Shown piece by piece: positions 1 to 11,099 of a DNA stretch of 60,000 nt. Below the pieces are notes generated by a model. That model saw nothing but the letters and a program-made list of their open reading frames with translations. It ran no database searches and had not been told where the DNA came from. The stretch is from Liolophura sinensis (taxonomy: Eukaryota > Mollusca > Polyplacophora > Chitonida > Chitonidae). Position 1 is the first letter of the stretch. Each line of letters opens with the position of its first letter. Made by a program: the position numbers and the translations under genes. Where the stretch lies: positions 18,049,570-18,109,569 of the forward strand of contig NC_088300.1 of the NCBI RefSeq assembly GCF_032854445.1, in the 5' to 3' direction.

Positions 1-1210
1 CCTACACCAAAAAGTATACTGTAGACTACACCGGAAAGGAGTGTAAGTCAACACTGAAAAGTATAATCAGCCCACATTACTTCTTTTATAACAAAGAACG
101 GCATAAACATTACACCGACTGGTAGTGCGTGCTAATCGCATGCCCTCGTGGTAAAAGACATCAGTCGTGGGGCTCTTTCTCGAAGGGTTTCTTCCTTACG
201 CCGGTCGCAAATACCAAGGAGGTGTAAGCCGTCAGTATACGACGTCTTGGTGATTAGACCGGCGTAACGTTACAACCTGTTTGAGAAACCGAGCACTGTG
301 AAGGATAATCTCGTTATAAACATATAGTTATAACTACGGAAGGAGACATTTAGATTTGTCCATTAGATAACTTTTCTATTTAAAGCCTTTTTATTATGTT
401 TCCCCACAAAACTCTCCAAGATTTGCCTTGTGGGCTCGTTACTTGTATCCACGGTGGTCATTACTACTGACAATGATTTGTTAAGCAATCAGCGACGCTC
501 CAAATACCTGAAGGGCTGACACGTCTCAGAAGAAATTAGACGAAATCATGTCACCGACCCATTATCATCAGCGCAGCAGTACGTCCTCCTGATGAATAAC
601 TTTAAATACGTATCCTAGAAGAGGCGCTGTCAATTCGCCAATCTGAACAAGACACAACCTCAATCTGAGACTTACATCGTAACTTTTGCGGATTGACAGG
701 CTTATAATGACGTCACACGGGGCTACGTCAGGTGTCCAAATTGGATACAGATGCATGTATCGTCATTCCTTGTGTCTCTGTCTCTGTTTTCTCTGCATGA
801 TTTTAATACAACAGAAAAATGCGCTGACTCAGCGGTCACACCCCTCACTATATTCAGTCTCTCGCCCAAACAGCGGGTCAAAGCTTTGGGAAAACAGGCT
901 GTCAAATGAAGTATTTACGATCAAATTACTTAACCTTAACTTCTCTCGTAATGAAGTATGGTATCAGATGTGCAAGATCCCGCTCAGTTAGTTTTGCAAA
1001 CACTTGGTCGCGGACGACGTACGTTTTATAACATAGCATAGTGTAACTATGATCTATGTAAACTATGAGAACAGAAAACGCTAAAATGTTACAACAGCAT
1101 GCTATGAACCAAGAAGACAATCAGTATTTATTCCGCCTTTTCGTTCAGAATATTTATCTGCTGTTCGTTTGACATTTGTTGGCTCGTAATTCACACCATA
1201 TACCACCTCT
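1..1210. other. No gene seen
   Basis: Only short chance frames. A minus-strand donor-like GAT|GTAAGTC near 675 has no convincing exon attached. Confidence 0.5.
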
Positions 1211-1570
1211 TCATACAGCCTTTGCCGGCTGTTCATCCAACATTTGCTAACTTTCATACAGCCTTTGCCCGCTGTTCATCAAACATTTGCTAACTTTTAT
1301 ACAGCCTTTGCCGGCTGTTCATCCAACATTGGCCAACTTTCATACAGCCTTTGCCGGCTATTCATCTAACATTTGCCAACTTTCATACAGCCTTTGCCGG
1401 CTGTTCATCCAACATTGGCCAACATTCATACAGCCTTTGCCGGCTGTTCATCCAACATTGGCCAACTTTCATACAGATTTTGCCGGCTGTTCATCCAACA
1501 TTTGCCAACTTTCACACAGCCCTTTGCCGGCTGTTCATCCAACATTTGCTAACTTTCATATTGCATTTGC
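1211..1570. repeat. 43-bp minisatellite, about 8 units
   Basis: The unit is ACAGCCTTTGCCGGCTGTTC followed by ATCCAACATTTGCTAACTTTCAT. As 43 is not a multiple of three, each turn changes frame. That explains two overlapping open frames here, which are not genes. Decayed relatives (CTTCAGACAGCATT) continue to about 1850. Confidence 0.9.
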
Positions 1571-1849
1571 AAATGCAAAGTTTTTCGCCTCTCATCTATA
1601 TGAAATTTAGCGGGTCTTCGCCGGGCATTTACTGAATCTTCAAATATCATTCAGATTTTCATACATCTGCCGTTGACTCTTCAAACAGCATTTGGCGGCT
1701 GTTCAGACAGAATTTGTCGAATCTTCAGGCAAATCTTCAGGCAAAACTTGCTGTCGAATCTTCAGATAGCACTCAGCGCCTCTTCAGTCAGCTGAATTTT
1801 CGAATTCAGACAGCATTCGCCGTCAGACAGCTAACAGCATGTGCCGTCT

Positions 1850-3030
1850 CTTCGTCCATGCAGGTTAAAGACCTAACTAATAGCTGACAGACATTTTCAC
1901 TGTACAATAATGGTCATAATGGCACAAAGGGAAACTTTGGACAATGTCAACGCCACATAGATCACGTGTTCATCGTATCACGGATGTTTTACCACTCAAG
2001 TGGTGTGTACCCTATCCGTGACGCAGTGGTTTCCCGTTTATCCATACAGACTTGATGTCAAAATAATAAAATAGGCCACCATTATATTTATGAAATAATC
2101 TTGAACACCGCGGAAATAACCAGCTTTTATCACCAAGCAGAGTCAAGCAGCGTAAAATAAATTCAAGAATGGTTTGAATCACAAGGAAAGCAATAAGATA
2201 TCACTGGCCCGGATAATCTGCCCTTGTGCACACTATTCTGTATTTAAGAATTGTTTCCAAAAGCGCAGGTGTGAAACCTTGATCAACGGATATGATGAAT
2301 TAAGAACAGATGATAACGTATCTGTCTTTACAAGTGTCCACCGTTTCACTGTCGCAACTAAGCGCTTTTTACAAAAACTATTGGCTCTCTATTTCCATCT
2401 ATAGTCCCACATATTTCCCCTGTATAACTCATATTTAACATGTTTTTATGTGTTTTGTATGTTACTGTACGTATACACATGCATATGTAATCACATATAT
2501 TTATCTGGAAATATACGTGTTCAGGCATTTATATGAATATTTTTCCCTGAATATTTATCACTGTATACATATCAATGTTTATCTGTATACCCTATAATTG
2601 TCGTATTTGTATTGTACTTACTTGTAAACAAATGTATGTCAGAGGAGATTCCCTAGAGGCCAATTAGCTGTGGGTTGTCCTCATTAAATAAATAAATAGC
2701 CGGAAGTGTCAGTACGGTGTAGTGCGTGACTGTACAATTTCACAGTGTTGCATGAACAGTTGTTATCAAGGAATATAAAGAGCGCTTTCCTACCTGTTTG
2801 GATATGGGAAGATGAAATGCTGTTTCCCGTATATACCTGTACAGGCAGCATGTTGATATTCGAGGAATAATTTGATGTCACTTTTTGAGGCGAAGAGACA
2901 TTGTTTGAGGCGGAGAGACATGGAGTCAAGAATATACTGCTTTGATATAGGCTATACCTAAATTAATGGACCAGTGGCGTCTAATAAGTAGCCATTAGCA
3001 TCAATGTATTTTCACCTTATTCTGCTTAAG
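1850..3030. other. No gene seen
   Basis: AT-rich sequence with short TATA/ACATG-type simple stretches around 2430-2600. No convincing exon. Confidence 0.5.
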
Positions 3031-3045
3031 TCGTTGTGCATGGGT

Positions 3046-3634
3046 GCGCTTAAGGGGCACGGGAGAAAACCACAGACCACATAAACTCTCTCTGTGCGGC
3101 TGTAAGTGGTGTTAATAGTCCATGCTGTAATATATTTAATACGGTGATATAGCCCAATGTCACTTTTACAAGAATATTGTTCATGCAGTAATATACTTAA
3201 TACAATGATATAGCCTAATGATACTTTATGAAGATATAGCTCATGCAGTAATATACTTAATACGGTGGTATATATTTAACTCCGTGCTACATTGCGTAAC
3301 TCTGCGTTGGAGGAAGTAATACTTAATACGGTGATACAATGATACTTAACGAGAATATAGCCGATGCAATAATACTTAATACGGTGATATAGCCTAACGA
3401 TGCTTTACGGGGATGTGCAGTAGTAATGCAGTAATACTTAATACGGTCATATAGCCCAATGATACTTTAGGAGGATATAGCCCATGCGGGTATACTTAAT
3501 ACGGTCATATTGCCCAGTGATACTTTACAAGGGTATCGTCCATGCAGTAATACTTAATACGTTGATTTAGTCCAACAGAGAGTTTATGTGGCCTAGATGT
3601 TTTCTCCCGTGCCCCTTAAGCGTACTCAAGCATA
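3046..3634. repeat. Inverted repeat enclosing part of the minisatellite
   Basis: CGCTTAAGGGGCACGGGAGA with neighbouring CCACATAAACTCTCTC at 3046-3095 is matched in reverse complement at 3578-3634 (GAGAGTTTATGTGG and TCTCCCGTGCCCCTTAAGCG). The arms are about 50 bp, with a few differences. This could mark a small element whose interior is made of tandem repeats. Confidence 0.7.
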
Positions 3635-4030
3635 TGTTACGCGGATATAGCCCATGCAGTAATACTTAATACGGTGATATAGCCCAGTGATACTTTACGA
3701 GGATATAACCCACAGTAATACTTAATACGGTGATATAGCCCAATGATACCTTACGAGGATATAGCCCACGCAGTAATACTTAATACGGTCATATAGCCCA
3801 GTGATACTTTACGAGGATATAGCCCATGTAGTAATATTTAATACGGTCATATAGCCCAGTGATACTTTACGAGGAAATAGTCCATGCAGTAATATAATAC
3901 TTAATCCGGTGATATATTGTACTGGTACTTTAAGATGGCATAGCCCATAGCCCGAATACTTTATTCTGTAATGTAGCCCAGTGTTATTATATAGTGATAT
4001 ACACGTACTGTAGTCCAATGATACTTATAT
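3115..4030. repeat. About 58-bp minisatellite with interruptions
   Basis: Units such as CATGCAGTAATACTTAATAC followed by GGTGATATAGCCCAATGATACTTTACGAGGATATAGCC are repeated about 15 times. The array is interrupted near 3273-3316 and 3575-3640 by non-repeat sequence that recurs outside it (see findings). Confidence 0.9.
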
Positions 4031-4119
4031 GGTGTGCCATCTGAATGACACAGTCACACGTACAGGGGTGGGAATTTAACTCCGTGCTACGTTGTGTAAC
4101 TCTGCGTTGGAGGAAGTTG

Positions 4120-4780
4120 CACCAGCAAAGCTAAGTGTAACTAAGACTGACATTGATTAACAGGAGTGGCCGGCAGTTGGTGGGTCAATTGAAGATTATG
4201 GATTAGGATGTAGCATAGAGCTTATTTTGCCAACCGTTGTGTCTCTCCAGAAAGCCTGTAATCGTGGAACGCACATGAGAAGCGCCACTAATTACGTGGA
4301 CACGGCCATCTTCTGCTCCCATGGCTTCGGGACAACGTCCTCATTGATAGCAGCCCATGCGATAACCCTCAAAGAACTATCCGCCAACTGTCACACTAAA
4401 TTGCTATCCCCTGTAATATTGATCATGTCTGGTCCGATCCGGGCGGACGTAGTGTAACGTTATGATAGGGCCTATGAGGGCACCGCCTGGCCATCCATCC
4501 CCGAAAACTGCCCACAGCTGGCCCCTGCCAGGTCGACAGCCCAGCTAATGCGCCCCGATGTGGATAGCTGATCAGACCTTGCCTCAATCATGACACATCA
4601 TTTCACAGGTGGCCTCTAGCTCAGGCTCGTTCCCCTCACACCCCCTCATAATGACTTACACCTCGTATCAAAGGGCCTTAATTAAAATCACGGTCTTGTA
4701 CCAAGTAACCAAGTGTTTTATGTGAGCGTATGAAGCACGGGATTCTTCCTCGAACTATTCCGTGGTAGCGCGACAGCTTC
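4120..4780. other. GC-richer block, no supported gene
   Basis: 4220-4640 is clearly richer in GC than its surroundings and has open frames on both strands (76 codons plus, about 40 codons minus), none recognised. A plus-strand acceptor GTGTCTCTCCAG at 4250 has no good donor partner. Confidence 0.4.
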
Positions 4781-5100
4781 GGGAACGGTAGATCCAGGGT
4801 CATTCCTGGATCGAGTCAAACCTAAGACCCTAAAAGAGGCAGTTTAAACTTCCTCTCTTGGCGTTCAGTATGAAGGGGATAAGGCAACAACTGGTTGACC
4901 CGTATCAGTATAATGGCTCGGGCGGGGCGTCTTACTTGCCTTCGGTAAGGCGTCTCAGTGAAGCAGCACTAGATAAAAGAGCGGCGGAAAGCCGTCCTGA
5001 AACAAGGACAACATGCACTCTAAGGATTCCTTCGTCGTCATATGACTGAAAAATTGTTAAATACGACGTTAAATCCCAAGCACTCAATCACTCACTCGAA
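4780..5100 (+). mobile_element. Interspersed element with CGACGTTAAATCCC tail
   Basis: A GC-richer block ends in TATGACTGAAAAATTGTTAA, CGACGTTAAATCCCAAGCAC and a (TCAATCAC)-type tail. I associate this ending with a repeat common in molluscs, from memory. No second copy is in the window, so its limits are uncertain; the left border is a guess. Confidence 0.4.
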
Positions 5101-5132
5101 CTATTCCGATAAATACAAACAGATACTAGTAG

Positions 5133-5133
<1 letters not shown>

Positions 5134-5224
<91 letters not shown>
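5134..5224. repeat. (AT)n microsatellite
   Basis: About 45 uninterrupted AT units. Open frames through it are artefacts. Confidence 0.98.
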
Positions 5225-5226
<2 letters not shown>

Positions 5227-5617
5227 TCCACCCATAGATTTTAAAAAGTTTGACAATAAATCAAACTTTATCCTGGTAAAGTACTTAATTCCTGTCAAAT
5301 CAACACGCATCTTCGAATAACATCTATATCTGTCTGTAGCCATTCAAACATTCCCAACAACAGCACTAGGGAAAGACGCATGTTTATGTTTATACATTGA
5401 AGGAATACCATAGTAATATATGATATCTTTATATTTTCTATCCTGTTTAATGTTGTATACCACTGGTGGTGGTCACCAATGGCCTAACTCTTGTTTAGAT
5501 TAACACACAGGGTTTCCAAGGCCCGGTTTATACAGGTATCATAATGGAAAACATGAGTATCATCAAGCCATGAAAAGTCGATGCTGTACAATGTAAGCCT
5601 TTAACTACAGAGTAGAG

Positions 5618-5920
5618 TATATCATTGTAGAATAACATGTAATTTGATATTATTGACGTTAAGTTCTTTAACTGAAGTATGAAAAAACAACTGAAATAAA
5701 CATTAAATATGCTTATATTATATCATTATAGAATAACATGTAATTTGATATTATTGACGTTAAGTTCTTTAACTGAAGTATGAAAAAACAACTGAAATAA
5801 ACATTAAATATGCTTATATTATATCATTATAGAATAACATGTAATTTGATATTATTGACATTAAGTTCTTTAACTGAAGTATGAAAAAACAACTGAAATA
5901 AACATTAAATATGCTTATAT
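5618..5920. repeat. 101-bp tandem repeat, three units
   Basis: Three nearly identical copies start at 5618, 5719 and 5820 (TATATCATT, AATAACATGTAATTTGATAT). Only a handful of bases differ, which points to recent triplication. Confidence 0.95.
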
Positions 5921-6229
5921 TTTGTTTTGTATTGTCTGTTTGTATATTGAGGGTTCAGAACATGGTAGACATTGAGCTAAGTGCATATCAGTGGCAGTAT
6001 AAAGGTTAAGAGTTGAGTTTTTCAGAATTATCATTTCTTTGCTATATCATTTCTTTATAGGGTAGCGTAAAAGCACGAAGGAAATCTCGTTTTCTAATCA
6101 CTTTTGTAAACGAGCCTTTAACATATAAAAATATATGAAAGAATCTGTCGTTCAAAAGAGGATAATATTATCGCTTGAAAGTCCGGTAACTGGATGCCGT
6201 TGCGTTATGATTGTCAATAGAGATATTTT

Positions 6230-6330
6230 AGTTAGAAACTAAAAGTTCAATTTGTAAGTTCTAACTTCAAACTAGAATAGGTAAACTAATTCAAATTTGA
6301 ACTTAGAAGTTACAACTTTTAACCTCTAAC
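6230..6330. repeat. Imperfect foldback
   Basis: The left arm GTTAGAAACTAAAAGTTCAA with GTAAGTTCTAACTTCAAA pairs with the right arm TTTGAACTTAGAAGTTACAA with CTTTTAACCTCTAAC. Arms are about 35-40 bp around a 25-base AT-rich spacer. Possibly a small MITE remnant. Confidence 0.55.
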
Positions 6331-6462
6331 CAAAGGTCTCTAACCTTCTATACTGGATGTGGTAATTTCTGCTGGATTTTATACCGTAATCACAGGTAAT
6401 GACATGTATCTGTATATAAAATTAATGAAAAGATTATAATGCATTCGCACTGTCACAGTTAA

Positions 6463-6677
6463 ACCGGAAGTTAGATCGACACCAAACTGACCTGGCACAT
6501 TTTAATTTATTTTTATTCCCAGTCGCAAAAAATATAATGTGATAATATTGTCAATTTCCCAGTTCGGTTTATAAACATCAACTCTATTTGATCAGCTTTG
6601 GTGCTCACCAAATAAAAAAACAACTATCTTATTGGTTTGCGCCAACCGGAAGTAGCAAGGACACTAAAACCGGAAGT
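6463..6677. promoter_or_regulatory. Three ETS/GABP-type sites and an inverted CCAAT box
   Basis: ACCGGAAGT occurs at 6463-6471, 6645-6653 and 6669-6677, all in the same orientation, with ATTGG at 6631-6635. Such clusters mark TATA-less promoters of housekeeping genes. Candidate donors lie on both sides (CTAA|GTGAGT at 6684 plus; ATTTG|GTGAGC near 6608 minus), so the direction is unresolved. Confidence 0.35.
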
Positions 6678-6689
6678 GTCTAAGTGAGT

Positions 6690-8299
6690 AAAACGAAGGC
6701 AGAGTGTTATTGAGGATAGACTTTCCGACATTAACTGTTATGTAGGGGTGCATACTCTTTGGAAATGTTATGATAACTGACTAAACGATGTCCGTAGGTA
6801 TGATCCTATTTTAGGTGTGGTGTTCGCTGCTTTGACGGAACCTAATCAGTATATACCACTGACAGCATGTGTGTTTCTTGTGGTGAAGTGGCTTGCATGT
6901 TTTAGCCAGATTACATTTGGATTCTCTAAAAATGCTAATACAGTCTCTTTATTTTCAGTAAATCAAAGTGTTGTGTGAGAAACATTTTTTATTAATTGCT
7001 AAAAAGTGCATTATTGCCTTTCTAGCTCTTTTCTTCACGTATAGAGTTCGGAAGGAAACATCGTGTGTATAGCTCAAAGCTAAACATCGCCATTATAGGG
7101 AATAATGATAAGGTAACACTGACTGGAAAGTCTCCTTGAGACAGGTTCCTACCCCTGATTAGTGGTAGTATGATATCATCAGTACTTTAGTCCATTAGAC
7201 AGGCGTATAGCCAAGGGGTCCGCTACATACAACATAGCCTTGAGAAAACGGCCAATTCACCTCAGTGTAACGGAATTACACACTTGTTCATTTAGGCTTC
7301 TTGCAAGCAGAAGCATATGTCCAGAATGCCGTGAGGGTTATGATGTTATAGAATAGGTTCACAGGCCACACACAAAGCTTTATAACGTCGACGACTTGTC
7401 TGGCCACCTTGTCAACGTCACAATGAAATACTGCTTCAAACAACCTTCAAAAGCAAAACTATTAAGGTGCACGGCATGTCATAATAAGAGAGCTGTCATT
7501 CATCACCTATCTCCATTAATCAGAAGCACGTGTCGTCTGGGTCCGTTACACTGTATCTGCGCGTTCCTGTCTAGTTTGCTACTCAAACAGGAATAGAGTT
7601 GGAAGACTAACACAGCTGCGATAAATACTGCGAAGCATTGCTCAACACACAACTGCTATTACACAAATGAAACAAAGGTGGTAGCGAGGAAATGCGATTA
7701 CACAGGAAGGATATATAAAGAGTATAGTCTATTCTTGTCTGGTATTTGCAGACTTCTGTGTGTAATGAAGTAGAACAAAGCCGGATAGTGCTCAAGCGAC
7801 ACTCTATCAGGAGAACAGAGCCCCAGCGTCTGTCAACTACGACCATCCACTTATTTCCTTTGAAACACACAAGCTATTGAATTCCGGTGGGAAGAAAGGC
7901 ACAGAAAAAACTTTAATCAAACGGCAGCATAATGAAATGGTAACTCTTTAAAGTCTGGGCTTTCCTTTTGGGGGGGAAAGCAAAGAATGTGATTTTTATC
8001 CATTGACAACGGCCTGGCAACGGTATGGAGGATTGAATATATATGACCTGTGTAACAGAGAAGTGTATGAGGTCCTGTCAGTGTCAGATCTGATTGAAAC
8101 ACACTTAATATGTAGGTCGTCTGCGCCTGATATGTGGTAATTACAGACGGTGTGTGATATCAGAGCCATCAATACTCCAATATACAGGACTCAGTTAAAT
8201 CGGATGAAAGTATAACTGCATCTCATATGAGGAACAGACTTATCCTGTAGTCTGAATGTTTGAGTATAGTAGAATAATACACCAATGAATTAATGAATG
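6690..8299. other. Probable receptor intron, no gene seen
   Basis: I see no TM7-type exon on the minus strand and no other convincing exon. Confidence 0.5.
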
Positions 8300-8309
8300 A
8301 TACTTACCT
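8300..8309 (-). promoter_or_regulatory. Splice donor ending the receptor exon
   Basis: On the minus strand the exon reads TCTATAG and the intron GTAAGTA, a near-ideal U1 site. Read through, the frame continues only 21 non-homologous residues to a stop, whereas family members continue with the TM7 NP-x-x-CY motif. The intron is phase 1. I searched 1-8299 on the minus strand for a TM7 pattern (T-V-N-P, C-Y-A-L-C-N) and found none, so the intron is probably longer than 8 kb. Confidence 0.9.
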
Positions 8310-10345
8310 ATAGAGTACAGGGTGGAATCGATGCACCCGGTACAAAAAGCCTCCACTACTGTAAACAAATTATATGGTGTCCAAGTCACTATAAACGCCA
8401 GTAAAATAGCACTTAGAGTCTTTGCCGCCTTTTTCTCCTGTTTCCTTTCTTGTCGTTTTCTTCTAGCCCTTTGGCTTTTCATTTTCGTGGCGATATTTGC
8501 GGCCAGTTTAGCTTGCATTACCATCCGGTTTGGATCTGTGTTTGCTGCTGGGTGGCTGTGCGGCATAACTCTCCGGCCCAGGGCTGGCGTGCCCGTGGGT
8601 GGTGGGGGCGGTGGTCCCATGGGGCGGAAGCTGACGTTGTGGGTAAAGCTTGACTCTACCTCACATCTCCTCCGGGCGAGGGTGTCGCTGGAGTCACTGT
8701 CCTCACTCCGTCCGCACTCGACACGGTCCACTGACAAGTCGTCTTCGTCACTGTCCGCTATCATCTGGATAATCGGCTTCTCCCGGCGGTTCGAACCCCC
8801 GTCCGCCGGCAGCTTGATCAAGATAGTGTACATGGAATCATTCCTCCTCTCCATTAGAGGTTCGATGTCGGCGTCCGTGATGCCTGTGACGGCGGACAGG
8901 TCGCTGTGACGGCTGAATGTACCAGTGATGTCAGTGGAAGGCGTAAGTGGAGAAGGTCTTCGAGAATCCACGGACAACAAGGGTATCATCATATTACTCG
9001 GGCTGCCTCTCACTTTATGTTTAGCATTAGAATTATTGTGTTCATGAAACGTCACATCCTTGGACATCGTTGTTAGAAGCCCCGGTCGTGTTGATGAGGA
9101 TGTGGCGTTACTATAAGGGCTATCTACATCCGGAGACCCCGGGGGTTCGCTAGTACTCGATTCCTCCAGATAATCCGGATCGCGGTCAATCTTACAACAG
9201 ATGAGTCTCTGGGCTAATGTTTTCTTTTGTTCCGGCACTACGCCTTGTAGATCTATGTCCTCTAAATCAGGAGAGGAATCGCTTCGTCGTTGACTCAGGC
9301 TAGAAATACCCTCATCGTCACTAGAAAACGCCGACTTCTTGCTGCCGTTATGTTCTTTCCCAGCCTGTAGTTTCGCTAGACCTTTCTGACGTTTTTCCGT
9401 TTCTCGGTATATTTGGAAATATAAAAGTGACATAATCGTTACGGGTAAATAGAAAGCTCCAACAGCCGTAACGATTGTGAGAAAAGTGTTAGTCTTGAGA
9501 AATTGAATGTAACAATCCGTGGCCGGTACTCTCCTTTGTCCTTCTATGTAAGGCCACGCGAATATCCATGGTGTCCACATGACAGCGGATATAAACCAAG
9601 CACAGGCTATCATGATGGCAGCCCTCTTGGGTGTCCTTTTGGCTCGGTAGGTAAGAGGGCGAGTCACAGATAAATACCGGTCAAAACTGATGATCAACAA
9701 ATTAGCCACGGAGGCGTTACTCATAGTGTAATCCAGCGAGAGCCAAACATCACAGAGGATGGAGCCGAAGGGCCAGTAGCCCGCCAACAGGTAAACCGTG
9801 TACAAGGGCATCGACACGACGGCGATGGTGAAGTCAGCCACAGCTAAACTTAGAAGAAAATAATTGCTGACAGTTTGAAGCGCCTTGTCAAGTTTGAACG
9901 CCAGTACTACCATGATGTTTCCCCATGCCGTCAGCACTATCAACACGAACACCACTAAAGCGATCAGCACTACTTCAGTCGTGGAGTGAAACGCTAGCGT
10001 CTCCGTGGAGTTGTCAAACCCACTACTGTTCGTCGTGTTGTAAAAGCAATTCCATAATGTGGTCCCATTCCCCGTGTACGATGAGTTACATATCCTCTCA
10101 GAAAAGTCCATGGTGATGTTCTGAACAGAGGTCATAGTGGAAGGGAATGCGGTGTCCGTGGTCCACTCGGAGATCAGGGCAGCGGGACCTGAGGTCGCCC
10201 TCGGTCCATTCGAGGTCGTCACCGAGGTCGTCCAAGGGTTCAGACTGGACACATTGGTCCAGTTGAAGTTACCCGTAGCGCCTAGTGTTTGGTCCAACTC
10301 ACTAAAATTACGGTTCTCTTTAGTAGTTGCCATGCTTGCCATCAT
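8308..10345 (-). CDS. Muscarinic acetylcholine receptor (class A GPCR), 5-prime coding exon, partial
   Basis: This exon encodes 679 residues plus one base of a plasma-membrane G-protein-coupled receptor for acetylcholine. The N-terminus (about 120 residues) is rich in N-x-S/T sequons (for example N13, N28, N76, N87, N112). TM1 has N143, TM2 has D171, and TM3 runs from C198 with ligand-type D205/Y206 and S209/N210 to DRY at 222-224. W250 lies in TM4, C278 in ECL2, T290/T293 and P301 in TM5, and W655-T-P-Y-N659 in TM6. Intracellular loop 3 is very long (about 320-640), serine- and acid-rich. KAAKTLSAILLAF before TM6 is the M1/M3/M5 and insect A-type form, so I infer Gq coupling. The start is the first ATG; an in-frame TAG lies 24 bases upstream, though a CCCTCAG|G acceptor lies between. 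The exon ends inside a TM7 glycine codon at G|GTAAGTA. TM7 and the tail are not in the window as far as I can see. Confidence 0.95.
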
Positions 10346-10880
10346 GACTCTTGGAACCTGAGGGATCTAGGAATGGACGAACCAGTCCAATCTGTTGCTC
10401 ACAGACGTTGTCCACGCGGACAAAGCCTCAAACTTAACCAAATGGGTAACCGCACTTCTCCATGCTGAATACCTCTGGTATTAAATAATCACCCAGGCAG
10501 ATTGCTTTAATAAGTTTTAGCTATTAATACCATGATAATCCCGGACCAGACAAGTGTCTGACCTTCCAGGAAGGAACGGTGTTCTCCTGACCTTAAGCGC
10601 CCGTGACAGTTCCGTGAATCTTGAACAACTGTTCCCATGTCTTCTCGGACTGGTGAAGATCTGGAAAAATGAGAGCTGACGGTTAGCATAACGGAAAAAA
10701 CACTAGTTTTGAATATACCAATCAATAACAACGCATAGAAGTAAATATACAGCTGGTCGAGCCTATGGTATCCATCCTTGAACAAAACGCCCTCAACTCT
10801 GTCGAATATAAAAAAATCCACAGAATAGAGAACAGCGACGACAGTACGATAGTAGGCAAATCGTCACCCGAAACCGGTAA
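10346..10880. other. Receptor upstream flank
   Basis: Probably 5-prime UTR or intron of the receptor. CCCTCAG|GTTCC just before the ATG may be an acceptor; if so, the upstream in-frame TAG would be intronic. Confidence 0.4.
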
Positions 10881-10882
10881 TA

Positions 10883-11092
10883 ATGTGGCCTCTTGTCAGT
10901 GTGCCTCATTTAACGTTTTTGCTAACTGAAGATAAGTACTTGTTACAAGCTGTGATTCAAGATTCCATTGCCATCCTTTCAGGTGTATCGACGCGTAATA
11001 CAAAGTACACAGCAAACCAATACAGCACATTATATGTGTTTACCTGCGGCGTAGACCCAGGTAAATACAACCGTTATGAATGGGTGAGTTAG
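10883..11092 (+). other. Weak coding candidate divergent from the receptor
   Basis: The frame opens at an ATG and runs 69 codons. Within it an acceptor (CATCCTTTCAG at 10982) and a donor (GAATGG|GTGAGT at 11084) bound 33 codons containing YTANQYSTLYVFTCGVDPGK. The start overlaps a sequence that recurs near 29070, which argues that part of it is repeat. Not recognised. Confidence 0.13.
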
Positions 11093-11099
11093 AATGAGA

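Noticed and set aside
568-756. Minus-strand frame containing PIWTPDVAPCD
   Set aside because: Looked briefly like a TM7 exon candidate, but lacks NP-x-x-CY and any acceptor in the right place.
1287-1635. Overlapping frames of 107 and 94 codons
   Set aside because: They are the 43-bp minisatellite read in shifting frames; the repeated peptide follows from the repeat alone.
5042-5343. Frames with long IYIYIY runs on both strands
   Set aside because: Translation of the (AT)n microsatellite.
8322-8909. 195-codon plus-strand frame opposite the receptor
   Set aside because: It is the antisense shadow of the receptor loop 3 and TM6, which explains every part of it. No independent family features.
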